This document shows, one piece after another, positions 1-6,385 of a stretch of DNA of 14,133 nt (position 1 is its first letter; each line of letters begins with the position of its first letter). The stretch is from contig DGUQ01000005.1 in NCBI GenBank assembly GCA_002394725.1, positions 1 to 14,133 on the forward strand, in the 5' to 3' direction. Position numbers and translations under genes: made by a program. The notes under the pieces are model-generated. The model ran no database searches. It saw nothing but the letters and a program-made list of their open reading frames with translations, and was not told the origin of the DNA. The DNA is from Ruminococcaceae bacterium UBA4306. Lineage in GTDB: Bacteria; Bacillota; Clostridia; Oscillospirales; Acutalibacteraceae.

Positions 1-36
1 AAAGTGGTTTATTGCTACTTAGTATTATTGAGTCTA

Positions 37-954
37 TTAATCCTCCTCGGCGAGTCGGATGATTTTCTCCAATCTGTGATTCACGCCGCTGCGTGAGATC
101 GGGGGATCGAGCTTAGCGCCCAGATCGCGGAGCGTCAGCTCGGGATAATCGTATCTGAGCTGTGCCACTACCTTGAGCTCCTCGGGCAGCAGATTGTATC
201 TGCCGTCCTTTTTGAGCTTGTTGATCGCCTTGATCTGTCTCGCGGACGCCGAGGCGGTCTTTTGCAGATTCGCGATCTCGGAATTGGCACGGCGGTTAGC
301 GGTGTTGCGCACCTGCTTGAGCGCCTTGGTGCCCATCACGTTCATCGACGCGACGACCGCTCCCATATAGGTCAGCAGATCGGTGATCTGCTCACTGTCC
401 TTGATATAGCCGATGTAGTTGCCGCCGCGCGTCAGCATCTTGGGGCTGACGTCGCAATCCTGGATCTCATCGACCAGACGGCAGATATCCATGCACAGGT
501 TGCGGTGACTGACCGCGAACTCCAGATGATACGCCTTCTCGGGATCCGTGACGGAGCCGCAGGCAAGGAACGCGCCGCGGATAAAGGCGCGCTGCTCCTC
601 CTCGTCATCGATGTTAGCGCGGTTGACGCGCAGATTCACGTCGCGGTCCTCGTGTCCGTAATGTTCAAATATCCTGCGGCATTTTTCGGGAGAGGTCACG
701 GTAACGGTGAACGCGCGATTGCGGCCGGTCTCCCCTTTTAAGGGGGCGATCACCTCGCACTTTGCCTTGAACAATCGGCTGATCAAAAAGACAAAATGCG
801 AGAAAACATCTTCATTTTCTGTTTTAAATATGATGGTACGGGAAGTGAACTCTCTGCCGAGCAGGAGCATCGCGTACAGCTCGCTGTACTGGAGCGACGT
901 ACGGGTGGAGAGCTTCTGGCAGATCTCCCGTTTTGTATCGGATGAAAAAGACAT
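37..954 (-). CDS. whiA: DNA-binding protein WhiA
   Basis: WhiA is a conserved Gram-positive DNA-binding protein linked to sporulation control in actinobacteria and to cell division and chromosome segregation in Bacillus. The 305-residue length is normal for the family. The N-terminal two thirds has the LAGLIDADG-like fold, with RGAFLACGSVTDP at 126-138 as the clearest signature. The linker NTANRRANSEIANLQKT is at 217-233, and the C-terminal helix-turn-helix spans about 255-297 (LPEELKVVAQLRYDYPELTL, then SRSGVNHRLEKI). It is the last gene of the hprK-murB-rapZ-whiA block and ends in TAA. Its start has an unusual leader: no AGGAGG-like site precedes the ATG, only a weak GAGA about 9 bases upstream, because a repeat element (964-1120) abuts the start region. 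Identity is very secure; the translation signal is the odd part. Confidence 0.97.
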   Translation of the reverse strand: MSFSSDTKREICQKLSTRTSLQYSELYAMLLLGREFTSRTIIFKTENEDVFSHFVFLISRLFKAKCEVIAPLKGETGRNRAFTVTVTSPEKCRRIFEHYGHEDRDVNLRVNRANIDDEEEQRAFIRGAFLACGSVTDPEKAYHLEFAVSHRNLCMDICRLVDEIQDCDVSPKMLTRGGNYIGYIKDSEQITDLLTYMGAVVASMNVMGTKALKQVRNTANRRANSEIANLQKTASASARQIKAINKLKKDGRYNLLPEELKVVAQLRYDYPELTLRDLGAKLDPPISRSGVNHRLEKIIRLAEED

Positions 955-963
955 AATAGTATC

Positions 964-1120
964 TCAGTGAGGAGTTAGGAGTGAGGAGTGAGGAGTTTAT
1001 GGTGGGCTCTGCCCACACCTATTAATATTAGCCATGGAAACGCTTCATTCTCGTGATAGGAATCCAAAATGCGAAGCATTTCCCATAACTCCTAACTCCT
1101 AACTTCTCACTCCTAACTCT
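964..1120. repeat. Intergenic hairpin element A with heptamer arms
   Basis: This fills the gap between rapZ and whiA. The left arm is a 7-base tandem series (GGAGTTA, GGAGTGA, GGAGTGA, GGAGTTT at 971-998, perhaps preceded by TCAGTGA). The right arm is the inverted series TAACTCC, TAACTCC, TAACTTC, TCACTCC, TAACTCT at 1086-1120. Between them lie two short hairpins: GTGGGC-TCT-GCCCAC at 1002-1016 and AAATGC-GAA-GCATTT at 1067-1081. No protein reads through it convincingly. The design matches element B (2956-3077), so it looks like a small non-autonomous repeat (MITE-like) or a structured mRNA spacer. It begins immediately at the rapZ stop codon. Confidence 0.75.
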
Positions 1121-1121
1121 C

Positions 1122-1988
1122 CTATGCTTTCCAAATATCCCTGTGATGGATCGCGGACTTTTGTCCGTTTTCGAGTAGGTGGGTGTTCAGCATACGGGCG
1201 ACGGTAACGGAACGGTGCTTGCCGCCGGTGCAGCCCACGCCGATCACCAGCTCGCTTTTTCCCTCATTGCGGTAAAGCGGCAGGAGATAATCGATATACG
1301 CGTAGAGATGCTCAAGGAACTCGCCCGTAACGTCAAAGCCGCAGATGTAATTGCGTACTTGTTCATCGAGACCCGTCAAAGATTTCAGTTCCTTGATGTA
1401 AAAGGGATTGGGCAGACAGCGCACATCCAGCACCATATCCGCCTCGGGCGGTATCCCGTACTTGTAGCCGAAGGAAACGCAGGTGACGAGCAGGGTATCA
1501 TGAGCGCCTGCGGAGAACAGGGTCGTCACACGCTCCTTGAGCTCCTTCGGATTCATAAAGGTCGTATCGACCACATAGTCCGCCATCGCCTTTACGCCTT
1601 TCATCAGCTCGTTTTCAAGCTCGACCGCTTCTTCGATCGAGCCTGACGCGATCTCACCGATCAGCGGATGCTTGCGGCGTGTACCCTTGAATCGTACGAG
1701 CAATGTATCCGGCTTTGCGTCCAGAAACAGGATCTTGAACTGCTTGCCCTCCAATCGGAGCTTGGACAGCACCTCGGGGATATCGGCAAACATCTCACCG
1801 GATCGCGCGTCCGCTACCACGGCGACCTGTTTCATACGATTATCGGTGGAGTTATCGCACAAATCGTAGAAGGTATCCAGCAGCAGCGGCGGCAGGTTAT
1901 CTACGCAGTAATAGCCGCTGTCTTCCATGGCGTGCAGGGCGTTGGTCTTACCGGCGCCGGAAAGTCCGGTCAAAATGACAAAATCCAT
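1122..1988 (-). CDS. rapZ: RNase adapter / nucleotide-binding protein RapZ (YvcJ)
   Basis: RapZ-family P-loop protein of 288 residues. In Escherichia coli RapZ guides RNase E to the GlmZ small RNA to control amino-sugar synthesis; in Bacillus YvcJ is a nucleotide-binding protein affecting competence, so the exact role here is inferred. The Walker A motif GLSGAGKT is at residues 8-15 and the C-terminal signature GCTGGKHRS is at 252-260. I chose the ATG at 1988: AGGAG lies 8 bases upstream, whereas a GTG two codons earlier would have the ribosome site only 2 bases away. The frame ends in TAG, showing that TAG acts as a normal stop in this chromosome. It follows murB with a 44-base gap and is followed by element A, then whiA; the usual yvcK gene is not between them. 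Confidence 0.97.
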   Translation of the reverse strand: MDFVILTGLSGAGKTNALHAMEDSGYYCVDNLPPLLLDTFYDLCDNSTDNRMKQVAVVADARSGEMFADIPEVLSKLRLEGKQFKILFLDAKPDTLLVRFKGTRRKHPLIGEIASGSIEEAVELENELMKGVKAMADYVVDTTFMNPKELKERVTTLFSAGAHDTLLVTCVSFGYKYGIPPEADMVLDVRCLPNPFYIKELKSLTGLDEQVRNYICGFDVTGEFLEHLYAYIDYLLPLYRNEGKSELVIGVGCTGGKHRSVTVARMLNTHLLENGQKSAIHHRDIWKA

Positions 1989-2032
1989 ATACACTGCTCC
2001 TTTCTTTAGAAGATCAGATCAATTCCGTCAGT

Positions 2033-2932
2033 TTATTCTCTGCCGATTCGGATGATCTCGCGCTCAAGGAAGTAGCCCGTCTCGGCTTCGACGGTATCCT
2101 GCACGAGCTTGACAAGCTCCATCACATCCTCACAGGTCGCGCCGCCGATGTTGATGATAAAGCCGGCATGCTTTTCGCTGACTTGAGCGCCGCCGACGGT
2201 CTTGCCCTTGAGTCCGCACTGTTCGATCAGCGTGCCGGCAAAAGCGCCCTCGGGTCGCTTGAACACCGAGCCTGCCGAAGGGAACTCGAGCGGCTGTTTT
2301 GATTTGCGGCGGTCCATCACGTCGTCCATCTTCTCTTTGATGGCGGATCGATCACCCTTCTCTAATTTATATTTCGAAAAAAGAATAATATCGCCGTTTG
2401 TCTTAAAGACGCTGGTGCGGTAGCCGAGCTGTAGGTTCTGCGCAGGAACCTCATGTATCTCGCCGTCGGGGGTCAATGCCGTCACACTCAGCGCGACGTC
2501 CTTCATCTCGCCGCCGTAAGCGCCGGCGTTCATGTACATGGCGCCTCCGACAGAACCGGGGATGCCGTAAGCGAATTCCAGACCGGTAAGGCTGTTCTCC
2601 AGCGCCACGCTGCACAGGCGGCTGAGCTTGGCGCCTGCGCCGGAGGTGATGATCGTGCCGTCAACGGTGATCTCCTTGAAATCACCGTCCAGTATGATCA
2701 CCGCACCCTCGATGCCGTTGTCGGACACCAACAGATTGGAGCCGTTGCCGAGGATCATCACGGGGATGTCGGACGCTTTGCAGGCGTTGACCGCGGTTTG
2801 CAGCTCCTCGATCGACTTGACGGTGATCAAAAGATCCGCCGCGCCGCCGATCTTGAAGGTGGTGTGCGCCGACATGGGCTCATTATCAGTGTGCGTTATA
2901 TGGTTATCGTTTAATATTTCAATTAAGTTCAT
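2033..2932 (-). CDS. murB: UDP-N-acetylenolpyruvoylglucosamine reductase MurB
   Basis: MurB reduces UDP-GlcNAc-enolpyruvate to UDP-MurNAc with NADPH and FAD in the cytoplasm, the second committed step of peptidoglycan synthesis. The 299-residue protein has the FAD-binding motifs GNGSNLL (62-68) and GIPGSVGGA (123-131), a YR pair at 171-172, the catalytic-serine motif GSVFKRP (221-227, Ser222), KHAGFIINIGGA (254-265) and the C-terminal acidic stretch LEREI (289-293). Length and motif order fit the shorter type II MurB of Firmicutes. The ATG has GGAG five bases upstream, and the stop is TAA. Its neighbours are hprK upstream, across repeat element B, and rapZ downstream. Confidence 0.98.
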   Translation of the reverse strand: MNLIEILNDNHITHTDNEPMSAHTTFKIGGAADLLITVKSIEELQTAVNACKASDIPVMILGNGSNLLVSDNGIEGAVIILDGDFKEITVDGTIITSGAGAKLSRLCSVALENSLTGLEFAYGIPGSVGGAMYMNAGAYGGEMKDVALSVTALTPDGEIHEVPAQNLQLGYRTSVFKTNGDIILFSKYKLEKGDRSAIKEKMDDVMDRRKSKQPLEFPSAGSVFKRPEGAFAGTLIEQCGLKGKTVGGAQVSEKHAGFIINIGGATCEDVMELVKLVQDTVEAETGYFLEREIIRIGRE

Positions 2933-2955
2933 AGTAACTCCAACACAGATTATCA

Positions 2956-3077
2956 GGTTAACGGTGAATGGATAATGGTGAATGGTTGTGGGAGGACTTC
3001 GTCCTCACCTGATTCCTATATCAATCCAAAACGCGAAGCGTTTCCCGACACCATTGACTATTCACCATTCACCAATT
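2956..3077. repeat. Intergenic hairpin element B with heptamer arms
   Basis: This fills the gap between hprK and murB. The left arm reads in 7-base units: GGTTAAC, GGTGAAT, GGATAAT, GGTGAAT, GGTTGTG (2956-2990). The right arm is the inverse: ACCATTG, ACTATTC, ACCATTC, ACCAATT (3050-3077). Inside are the hairpins GAGGAC-TTC-GTCCTC (2992-3006) and AAACGC-GAA-GCGTTT (3029-3043). The second lies in a 24-base block (3023-3046) that matches element A at 1061-1084 except for a paired T-to-C and A-to-G change that preserves the stem. The right arm overlaps the 3' end of hprK and supplies its TGA stop. Confidence 0.75.
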
Positions 3078-4037
3078 CGTATCGATCTTCTTCTTCCCGA
3101 TATCCTCGGGGCTGATATCCATACCGAGGTTCTGCAAGAGCTCCTGCGCGCCGTTGTAGCCCATCTTCTTCTGGCGATGGTTCATAGCGGCTACCTCAAT
3201 GATGACAGCGAGGTTGCGGCCGGGCTTGACGGGGATAGTGACAACCGGGATCTCTATGCCGAGGATCTCCATATACTCGTCGTCCATACCCATGCGGTCA
3301 TAGACCTTCTTACTGTTCCACAGTTCAAGGTTGATGACCAGATCGATCTTCTCACTGACCTTGACCGCGCCGATACCGAAGATGCGGCGCGCGTTGATGA
3401 TACCGATACCGCGCAGCTCGATGAAGTGGCGGATATTCTCGGGAGAAGATCCGATCAGCGACTTTTTGGACACGCGTTTGATCTCGACCGCGTCGTCGGC
3501 GATCAGACGATGACCGCGCTTGATCAGCTCGATCGCGGTCTCGGATTTACCGACGCCGCTGTCGCCGATCAGCAGGATACCTTCGCCGTACACCTCGACC
3601 AGAACGCCGTGACGGGTGATGCGCTGCGCGAGCTCCACATTCAGGAACGAGACGATCGCCGCGTCGACCTCAGAGGTAGAGTCGGCTGTGGTGAGGATCG
3701 GCACCATATACTTGCGCGCCAGCTCCATCATCGACTCGAGCGGTTTGATATCACGCGCGATGACCATCGCGGGCGGCTTTTGGCTGATGATCGGTTCGAG
3801 CTGCTCGATCTGGGTCTGCATACTCTCCAATTCGAGGAACGACATTTCCGTCCGTCCGAAGGCAATCAGATAGCGGCTGTCATAGTATTTGAGGTGACCG
3901 ACCAGCTCCAGACCGGGTCGGTCAACGTCGGTAACAGTGACGTGGATCTCCTCGGGATCCACGGGCATATAGTAGCTGGTCAGACCGATCTCATCGATCA
4001 GTCGTTTCAGTGTGACAAAATACGGGCTGCTGTTCAT
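3069..4037 (-). CDS. hprK: HPr kinase/phosphorylase
   Basis: HprK phosphorylates and dephosphorylates HPr on its regulatory serine, which controls CcpA-dependent catabolite repression in Firmicutes. The 322-residue protein has the N-terminal domain, the catalytic-region histidine in TRHGVLVEVYGEG (His143), a Walker A motif GDSGVGKSE (158-166), HRLIADD (176-182) and the family signature ELRGIGIINARRIFGIGAV (207-225). The ATG is preceded by AGAAGG at 6 bases. It is the first gene of the hprK-murB-rapZ-whiA block. Its last codons and TGA stop lie in the first heptamer units of element B, so the C-terminal tail (DTNW) may have been altered by that element. Confidence 0.97.
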   Translation of the reverse strand: MNSSPYFVTLKRLIDEIGLTSYYMPVDPEEIHVTVTDVDRPGLELVGHLKYYDSRYLIAFGRTEMSFLELESMQTQIEQLEPIISQKPPAMVIARDIKPLESMMELARKYMVPILTTADSTSEVDAAIVSFLNVELAQRITRHGVLVEVYGEGILLIGDSGVGKSETAIELIKRGHRLIADDAVEIKRVSKKSLIGSSPENIRHFIELRGIGIINARRIFGIGAVKVSEKIDLVINLELWNSKKVYDRMGMDDEYMEILGIEIPVVTIPVKPGRNLAVIIEVAAMNHRQKKMGYNGAQELLQNLGMDISPEDIGKKKIDTNW

Positions 4038-4140
4038 AATTAACCTTCTTTCTCAACATAATATCGAATCATCCGTTGACAGAAATACCGTCGGTTACTA
4101 TTTAAACGTATACATTGTAATTATACTCCTCCACCCTATA

Positions 4141-4168
4141 TTTATAATCCTTTGAAAGAAATATGCAA
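4141..4168 (-). promoter_or_regulatory. Possible sigma-A promoter for hprK
   Basis: On the minus strand TTGCAT (4163-4168) and TATAAA (4141-4146) are separated by 16 bases. The match is only fair, and the -35 shares its bases with a half-site of the nearby ATGCAA motif. A better TATAAT-like hexamer at 4120-4125 has no acceptable -35. Position, about 105 bases upstream of the hprK start, is plausible. Confidence 0.3.
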
Positions 4169-4174
4169 TTTTTC

Positions 4175-4189
4175 ATGCAAAATTTGCAT
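4175..4189. promoter_or_regulatory. Palindromic ATGCAAA site in divergent promoter region
   Basis: A perfect inverted repeat, ATGCAAA-A-TTTGCAT, lies between the divergent hprK and DUF421 genes. A third half-site, ATGCAA, is 12 bases to its left at 4163-4168. The arrangement suits a dimeric regulator controlling one or both directions, but no regulator can be named from the sequence, and AT-rich DNA can produce such palindromes by chance. Confidence 0.3.
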
Positions 4190-4243
4190 ACATTATTTTG
4201 GTGTATTTTCACATAATAAAAAACGTGACAGGAGGCGAGTATT

Positions 4244-4762
4244 TTGCTCACATTACTGATAAGAACAATCCTGATCTACATCATTGTCACAGCCGCGGTT
4301 CGCCTAATGGGGAAACGCCAGGTCAGTGATATGCAGACCTCGGAGCTGGTAATCACGCTGATCATCTCGGAGGTCGCTTCCCTTCCGCTCGAAAACGCCG
4401 AACGCCCTCTGCTCAACTCTCTCGTGCCCATTATGGTGATCGTGGCAATCGAGCTGCTGGTCTCACTGCTGATGATGAAGAGCAAGCGTTTTCGATCCTT
4501 GATCTGCGGTCATCCGATCATCATCATCAAAGACGGACAGATGATCGACTCCCAGCTGAGAAAGCTGCGGATCAGCCGCGAGGACGTCTATTCACTCCTG
4601 CGTGAAAAGGATATCGCCGATGAAAGCACCGTACGCTGGGGGATCATTGAGCCGAACGGCACACTCAGCGTGCTGACGGATGATACGCTGACGGAAAACG
4701 GTATCCAAAGTAAGGATCTGCAAGAGCAGGTTGAAGAAGCGAAAAAGGAGGAGACCAAATGA
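4244..4762 (+). CDS. DUF421 (YetF-like) membrane protein
   Basis: This is a DUF421 family protein, related to Bacillus YetF and YrbG; the biochemical role is unknown. The 172 residues hold three predicted N-terminal membrane helices (about 2-20, 32-50 and 57-77). A short cytoplasmic domain follows with the family stretch CGHPIIIIKDGQMIDSQLRK, then ISREDVYSLLREKDI and GIIEPNGTLSVL. It is shorter at the C-terminus than many homologues of about 220 residues, with no sign of truncation. The start is a TTG with AGGAGG 8 bases upstream; no ATG would keep the first helix. It shares four bases with the following DUF4363 gene, so the two are co-translated. No convincing promoter is visible; a sporulation sigma-G-like CATAATA at 4212 has a GCATA 21 bases upstream, which is too far. 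Confidence 0.93.
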   Translation: MLTLLIRTILIYIIVTAAVRLMGKRQVSDMQTSELVITLIISEVASLPLENAERPLLNSLVPIMVIVAIELLVSLLMMKSKRFRSLICGHPIIIIKDGQMIDSQLRKLRISREDVYSLLREKDIADESTVRWGIIEPNGTLSVLTDDTLTENGIQSKDLQEQVEEAKKEETK

Positions 4763-5139
4763 AACGGGGATGGATCGCGCTCGCGATGCTTGCGCTCGCG
4801 ATGCTGCTCGGCGGCATGGAATATATCTATGTCACCTCGAACGCCGACGCGTATATCAAGATGCTCGACAGCGCCGACGAGAAGATGATGCACAACGAGG
4901 TGCTCGACGCGCAGACAGAAGCGGAGAAGCTCGACAACCGTTTTCGCAAGCAAAGCGGTATGTTCAATATCTTCATGTTCCATAGTGAGGTCGGGCACAT
5001 TTCCTCCGATCTCGCGATGCTGAGGGAGTTTGCGAGAACCGCCGATACGGAGGATTTTTTGGCAACCTCCGCCTGCGCCAAACGAAAGATACTGGATATC
5101 AAAAACGCAAAATTGATGAAATGGGAGAACATTCTATAG
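4759..5139 (+). CDS. DUF4363 family protein
   Basis: A 126-residue protein with one N-terminal membrane helix or uncleaved signal (about residues 5-25), followed by a helical, charged domain (YIKMLDSADEKM, then LDAQTEAEKLDNRF) expected outside the membrane. Length, topology and pairing with a DUF421 gene fit the DUF4363 family common in Clostridia; its function is not known. The ATG overlaps the TGA of the DUF421 gene (ATGA), with AAAAAGGAGG just upstream. The stop is TAG, a second example of TAG as a normal stop here. Repeat element C begins six bases after it. Confidence 0.8.
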   Translation: MKRGWIALAMLALAMLLGGMEYIYVTSNADAYIKMLDSADEKMMHNEVLDAQTEAEKLDNRFRKQSGMFNIFMFHSEVGHISSDLAMLREFARTADTEDFLATSACAKRKILDIKNAKLMKWENIL

Positions 5140-5144
5140 ATAAC

Positions 5145-5365
5145 TTAAGACTGAAAACTGAAGATTGAAGAATGAAGAAAGCCTTCCCCTCGGGGGGAAG
5201 GTGTCGCCGTCGATTGAGACGGTGACGGATGAGGGGTGAACCCATCCGCTAGACCGATTCAACAAAGAGTTGAGACCGTTTTAAACGTTCTCTAAAATGC
5301 TTGAGCGAAGCGAGTAACCACTATTATTCATTTTTCAGCCTTCAGTCTTCAGTCTTCATTAAACA
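5145..5365. repeat. Intergenic element C with heptamer arms
   Basis: This lies between the convergent DUF4363 and secF genes. The left arm is TTAAGAC, TGAAAAC, TGAAGAT, TGAAGAA, TGAAGAA (5145-5179). The right arm is the inverse series TTATTCA, TTTTTCA, GCCTTCA, GTCTTCA, GTCTTCA, TTAAACA (5324-5365). Between them are CCTTCCCC-TCGG-GGGGAAGG (5182-5201), an imperfect stem GTC-G-CCGTC / GACGG-T-GAC (5203-5226), and AAAATGCTTGAGCGAAGCGAG close to the right arm, echoing the AAAYGC-GAA-GC hairpin of elements A and B. No coding sequence is supported. It may double as a transcription-ending structure between the convergent genes. Confidence 0.7.
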
Positions 5366-5395
5366 AAGAAAGGCACCGTCCGAAAACGGTGCCTT
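5362..5395 (-). terminator. Rho-independent terminator of secDF
   Basis: On the minus strand the 10-bp stem AAGGCACCGT / ACGGTGCCTT (5370-5395) with loop TTTCGG is followed by TTTCTTTG. It lies 13 bases after the secF stop codon. Confidence 0.8.
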
Positions 5396-5407
5396 GATTG
5401 TTGTTGA

Positions 5408-6385
5408 TTATGCCTCGGCTTTTTCTGCCTTGGGAGCTTCTGCGCTCTCGCCCTTCTTGCCGCGCTTGTTCCAGAGTACCCAGAGGGGACCCGCGATACA
5501 CAGCGAAGAATAGCAACCGGATACGATACCGATCATCATCGGCAGCGCGAACGCCTGTACGGAGCTGAGGTTAAAGATCAGCGCTACGACATAAACGGTA
5601 CCGATCGCCACGAGGGTGGTGATAGATGTCGCGATCGTACGACCCATAACGGCGGAAGCGCTGTGGTTGAACACATCCGCGATATCCGCCTTGGGACCTG
5701 CCAGACGGCGTTCCTCACGGACACGATCGTAGATAACGATGGTATCATTCAGCGAGTAACCGATGATCATCAGGACAACGGCAATGAAGTTCGAATCGAT
5801 CGGCATACGGAAGATGACGTACATAAAGTAGATCATCGCCACATCATGGAACAGCGCGACCAGCGCCATCACACCTGCGGACAGACCGCCGATACGCTTG
5901 AATCGGATGGTAACGTAGATGACCATCAGTACGGATGCGATCGCGACCGCGGTCAGACACTTCAAGAGGAACTTCAGACCCATAGCCGCCTCGACCGAGG
6001 AGTTCTCCTTATACTGGAAGTTGTTATCGGGGAACTTCTCCTCCAGTGCGGTGGTGATACCCTGGATCACGTCGGACTGGATGCTCTCGTTGCCGGAGAA
6101 CTGGATGGATACGGCATACGCGTCAGCGTCTTCCTCATTATTCATGATATCTTTGGTGATGGTAAAGGATACCTGATGCTCGGGAGTCGCGGTCTGGATC
6201 GCGTCCTTGAGCGCCTCCTGATCGATCTCGCCGGTGTAGGAATAGTTGACGATGGTACCGCCCTTAAACTGGATGTCGAGGGTGACGCCGAAAATGATGT
6301 TACAGATAAGACCGATGGCGATGATCGCGAGCGAAATGCCGAAGAAGATCTTACTTTTACCGATAAAGTTTAAATCTTTTTTCAT
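5408..6385 (-). CDS. secF: Protein translocase subunit SecF
   Basis: SecF works with SecD at the SecYEG channel, using the proton gradient to pull secreted proteins outward. The 325-residue protein has a first membrane helix at about 12-34, the family motif FKGGT (40-44), a periplasm-side domain to about 130, then five further helices. The conserved helix-4 region GYSLNDTIVIYDRVREE lies at 209-225. The hydrophilic C-terminal tail is rich in Ala, Glu and Lys. The ATG overlaps the secD stop (ATGA), and GGAGG sits 9 bases before it inside the end of secD. The stop is TAA, followed by a clear terminator. Confidence 0.97.
   Translation of the reverse strand: MKKDLNFIGKSKIFFGISLAIIAIGLICNIIFGVTLDIQFKGGTIVNYSYTGEIDQEALKDAIQTATPEHQVSFTITKDIMNNEEDADAYAVSIQFSGNESIQSDVIQGITTALEEKFPDNNFQYKENSSVEAAMGLKFLLKCLTAVAIASVLMVIYVTIRFKRIGGLSAGVMALVALFHDVAMIYFMYVIFRMPIDSNFIAVVLMIIGYSLNDTIVIYDRVREERRLAGPKADIADVFNHSASAVMGRTIATSITTLVAIGTVYVVALIFNLSSVQAFALPMMIGIVSGCYSSLCIAGPLWVLWNKRGKKGESAEAPKAEKAEA

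Noticed and set aside
37..954. Homing endonuclease, because of the LAGLIDADG-like fold.
   Set aside because: Full-length WhiA signatures and the C-terminal helix-turn-helix are present; WhiA proteins have lost nuclease activity.
964..1120. CRISPR array for the short tandem repeats.
   Set aside because: Units are 7 bases, contiguous and degenerate, without spacers, and are arranged as inverted arms.
2982..4043. A 353-codon plus-strand frame opposite hprK.
   Set aside because: It mirrors hprK codon structure in antisense and is rich in Asp, His and Leu, as expected of a shadow of a GC-rich gene.
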